From Aspidapion aeneum (lineage: Eukaryota; Arthropoda; Insecta; Coleoptera; Brentidae): DNA of 64,000 nt. The position numbers and the translations under genes are program-made. The notes beneath the pieces are model-generated. The model was not told the origin of the DNA. It searched no databases and saw only the letters and a list, made by a program, of their open reading frames with translations. The stretch lies in contig OY755039.1 in assembly GCA_963576565.1 (NCBI GenBank), forward strand, positions 142,979,369-143,043,368, given 5' to 3'. Position 1 is the stretch's first letter. Each line of letters starts with the position of its first letter. Shown here one piece after another: positions 63,041-64,000 of this stretch.

Positions 63041-63646
63041 AAGGCCAACACAAAAATAGAGGCCACGACCCTGAAAAAATCAGCTGTTCTCCCGGGGCTG
63101 AATTTTACATTGGGTCTTATGGGAGGTCAGACGTTTTTTTATGATATTTTCAAAATGGCACTACAGATTTCCGCAAAATTTCACTGAAATATTCTCAGAC
63201 ACCATCCCGATATTCCACCAAAGATTTGTAGGGAAGCAACATGATTAAAAGGTTAAAATCTTCAAGATTTAGCATTTCTTATTTTTAATTCAAATTACCC
63301 GCCATGTACATGCCAACTGTTATATTTGACATGTATTTGACTTTGTCATATGTGATTGTCACATTCGCTTCTCCTTTAAACTTAATTTTTGTGTGAGCTA
63401 ATGAAGCGGCTATTAAAAATTAGGGCTTACTATACATTTAAAAAAAATTGTTCTGCCAGAATAAAGTAAAAACAATCTTAAAAACGGCTTTATTTAAAAA
63501 AAATCAAATATCCATGAACCGTCATTCCAACTTCAATATTTTAAAGACAATCAGCTGTGTCGTAACGTGACCATCAAAAAAAAATCAGCCCCGGATGTGA
63601 CGTCAACAAAGTGGAGGATCGTGGCCCGTCCATTTTGATAGCCCTG
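63041..63646 (+). mobile_element. hAT-like MITE family U, copy 3
   Basis: 606 bp, about 95% like 58274-58881 by eye; exact 8-bp duplications ctttgttc (63033-63040, 63647-63654). Confidence 0.87.
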
Positions 63647-63654
63647 CTTTGTTC

Positions 63655-64000
63655 TAATAGAAATAGAAAACGAGAAAGCGGAACGCGTCGAAATTTTGAG
63701 GGGTAGTCTTTTAAAGCATTATTAACAACCGTATCTTAGCAGCTTTTTGCAAAATCATTTTATTCAAAAAATAAATAAAAAAGTTATGGCTAAAACACAA
63801 CAAATATTTCAAAACAATGTTTGGCATTTCAGTAGCCTAGTTGTGTTATAGAAAACTGTAGTGAAATTGTTTCGATTCTTGTATTTTTTGAAAATGTACA
63901 AAAGAAAATCAAAAATCTAACAAGATACGTTTGAAGATTTTCAAAAAATCTTGCATATGAACAAAAATAATGTTTCAACTAGTTTTTTATAAAAGAGATC
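63655..64000. other. Window end, nothing recognised
   Basis: AT-rich, no features seen. Confidence 0.45.

Overview
The window is animal nuclear DNA, most likely from a TE-rich insect. It is AT-rich, has GT-AG introns, carries an insect TRPL-type channel and an insect-type flavin monooxygenase, and is packed with LINE, Penelope, hAT-like, Harbinger-like and foldback elements. A beetle is plausible, but the order cannot be fixed from this sequence alone.

Positions 1-38030 (+ strand) are one large gene, trpl. 24 exons splice in a single unbroken frame to 1,322 residues plus a stop; the start codon lies upstream of the window. The order is ankyrin-type N-terminus, six membrane segments with pore loop, EWKFAR TRP box, basic C-terminal segments, a long Ser/Pro-rich tail and a terminal GWL. 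Two sequence points matter for function: an Asp in the pore loop where I recall Drosophila TRPL having Gly, and the GWL end, which recalls the INAD-binding end of Drosophila TRP rather than TRPL.

The last intron (34890-37898) holds a complete two-exon flavin-containing monooxygenase gene on the same strand (35162-36647), followed by a broken partial copy (36751-37479).

The introns are mostly transposable elements. Several end within about 10-30 bases of splice sites: after the donors of exons 2 and 3, and before the acceptors of exons 5, 7, 12 and 19. Introns also hold a 19-bp minisatellite, a 14-bp repeat and a ~170-bp satellite array.

From 38031 to the end I see no host gene. The region holds three near-identical partial LINE copies, an older 3.5-kb LINE with exact 12-bp target duplications, tandem LINE pieces, several MITE families, a 323-bp tandem repeat and a 1.3-kb palindromic array.

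The most unusual recurring theme is a group of three large foldback elements (14041-14675, 16514-17190, 59293-60591), each flanked by an exact 9- or 10-bp target duplication. One of them is built as a complex array of inverted subunits that appears to have inserted as a single unit.
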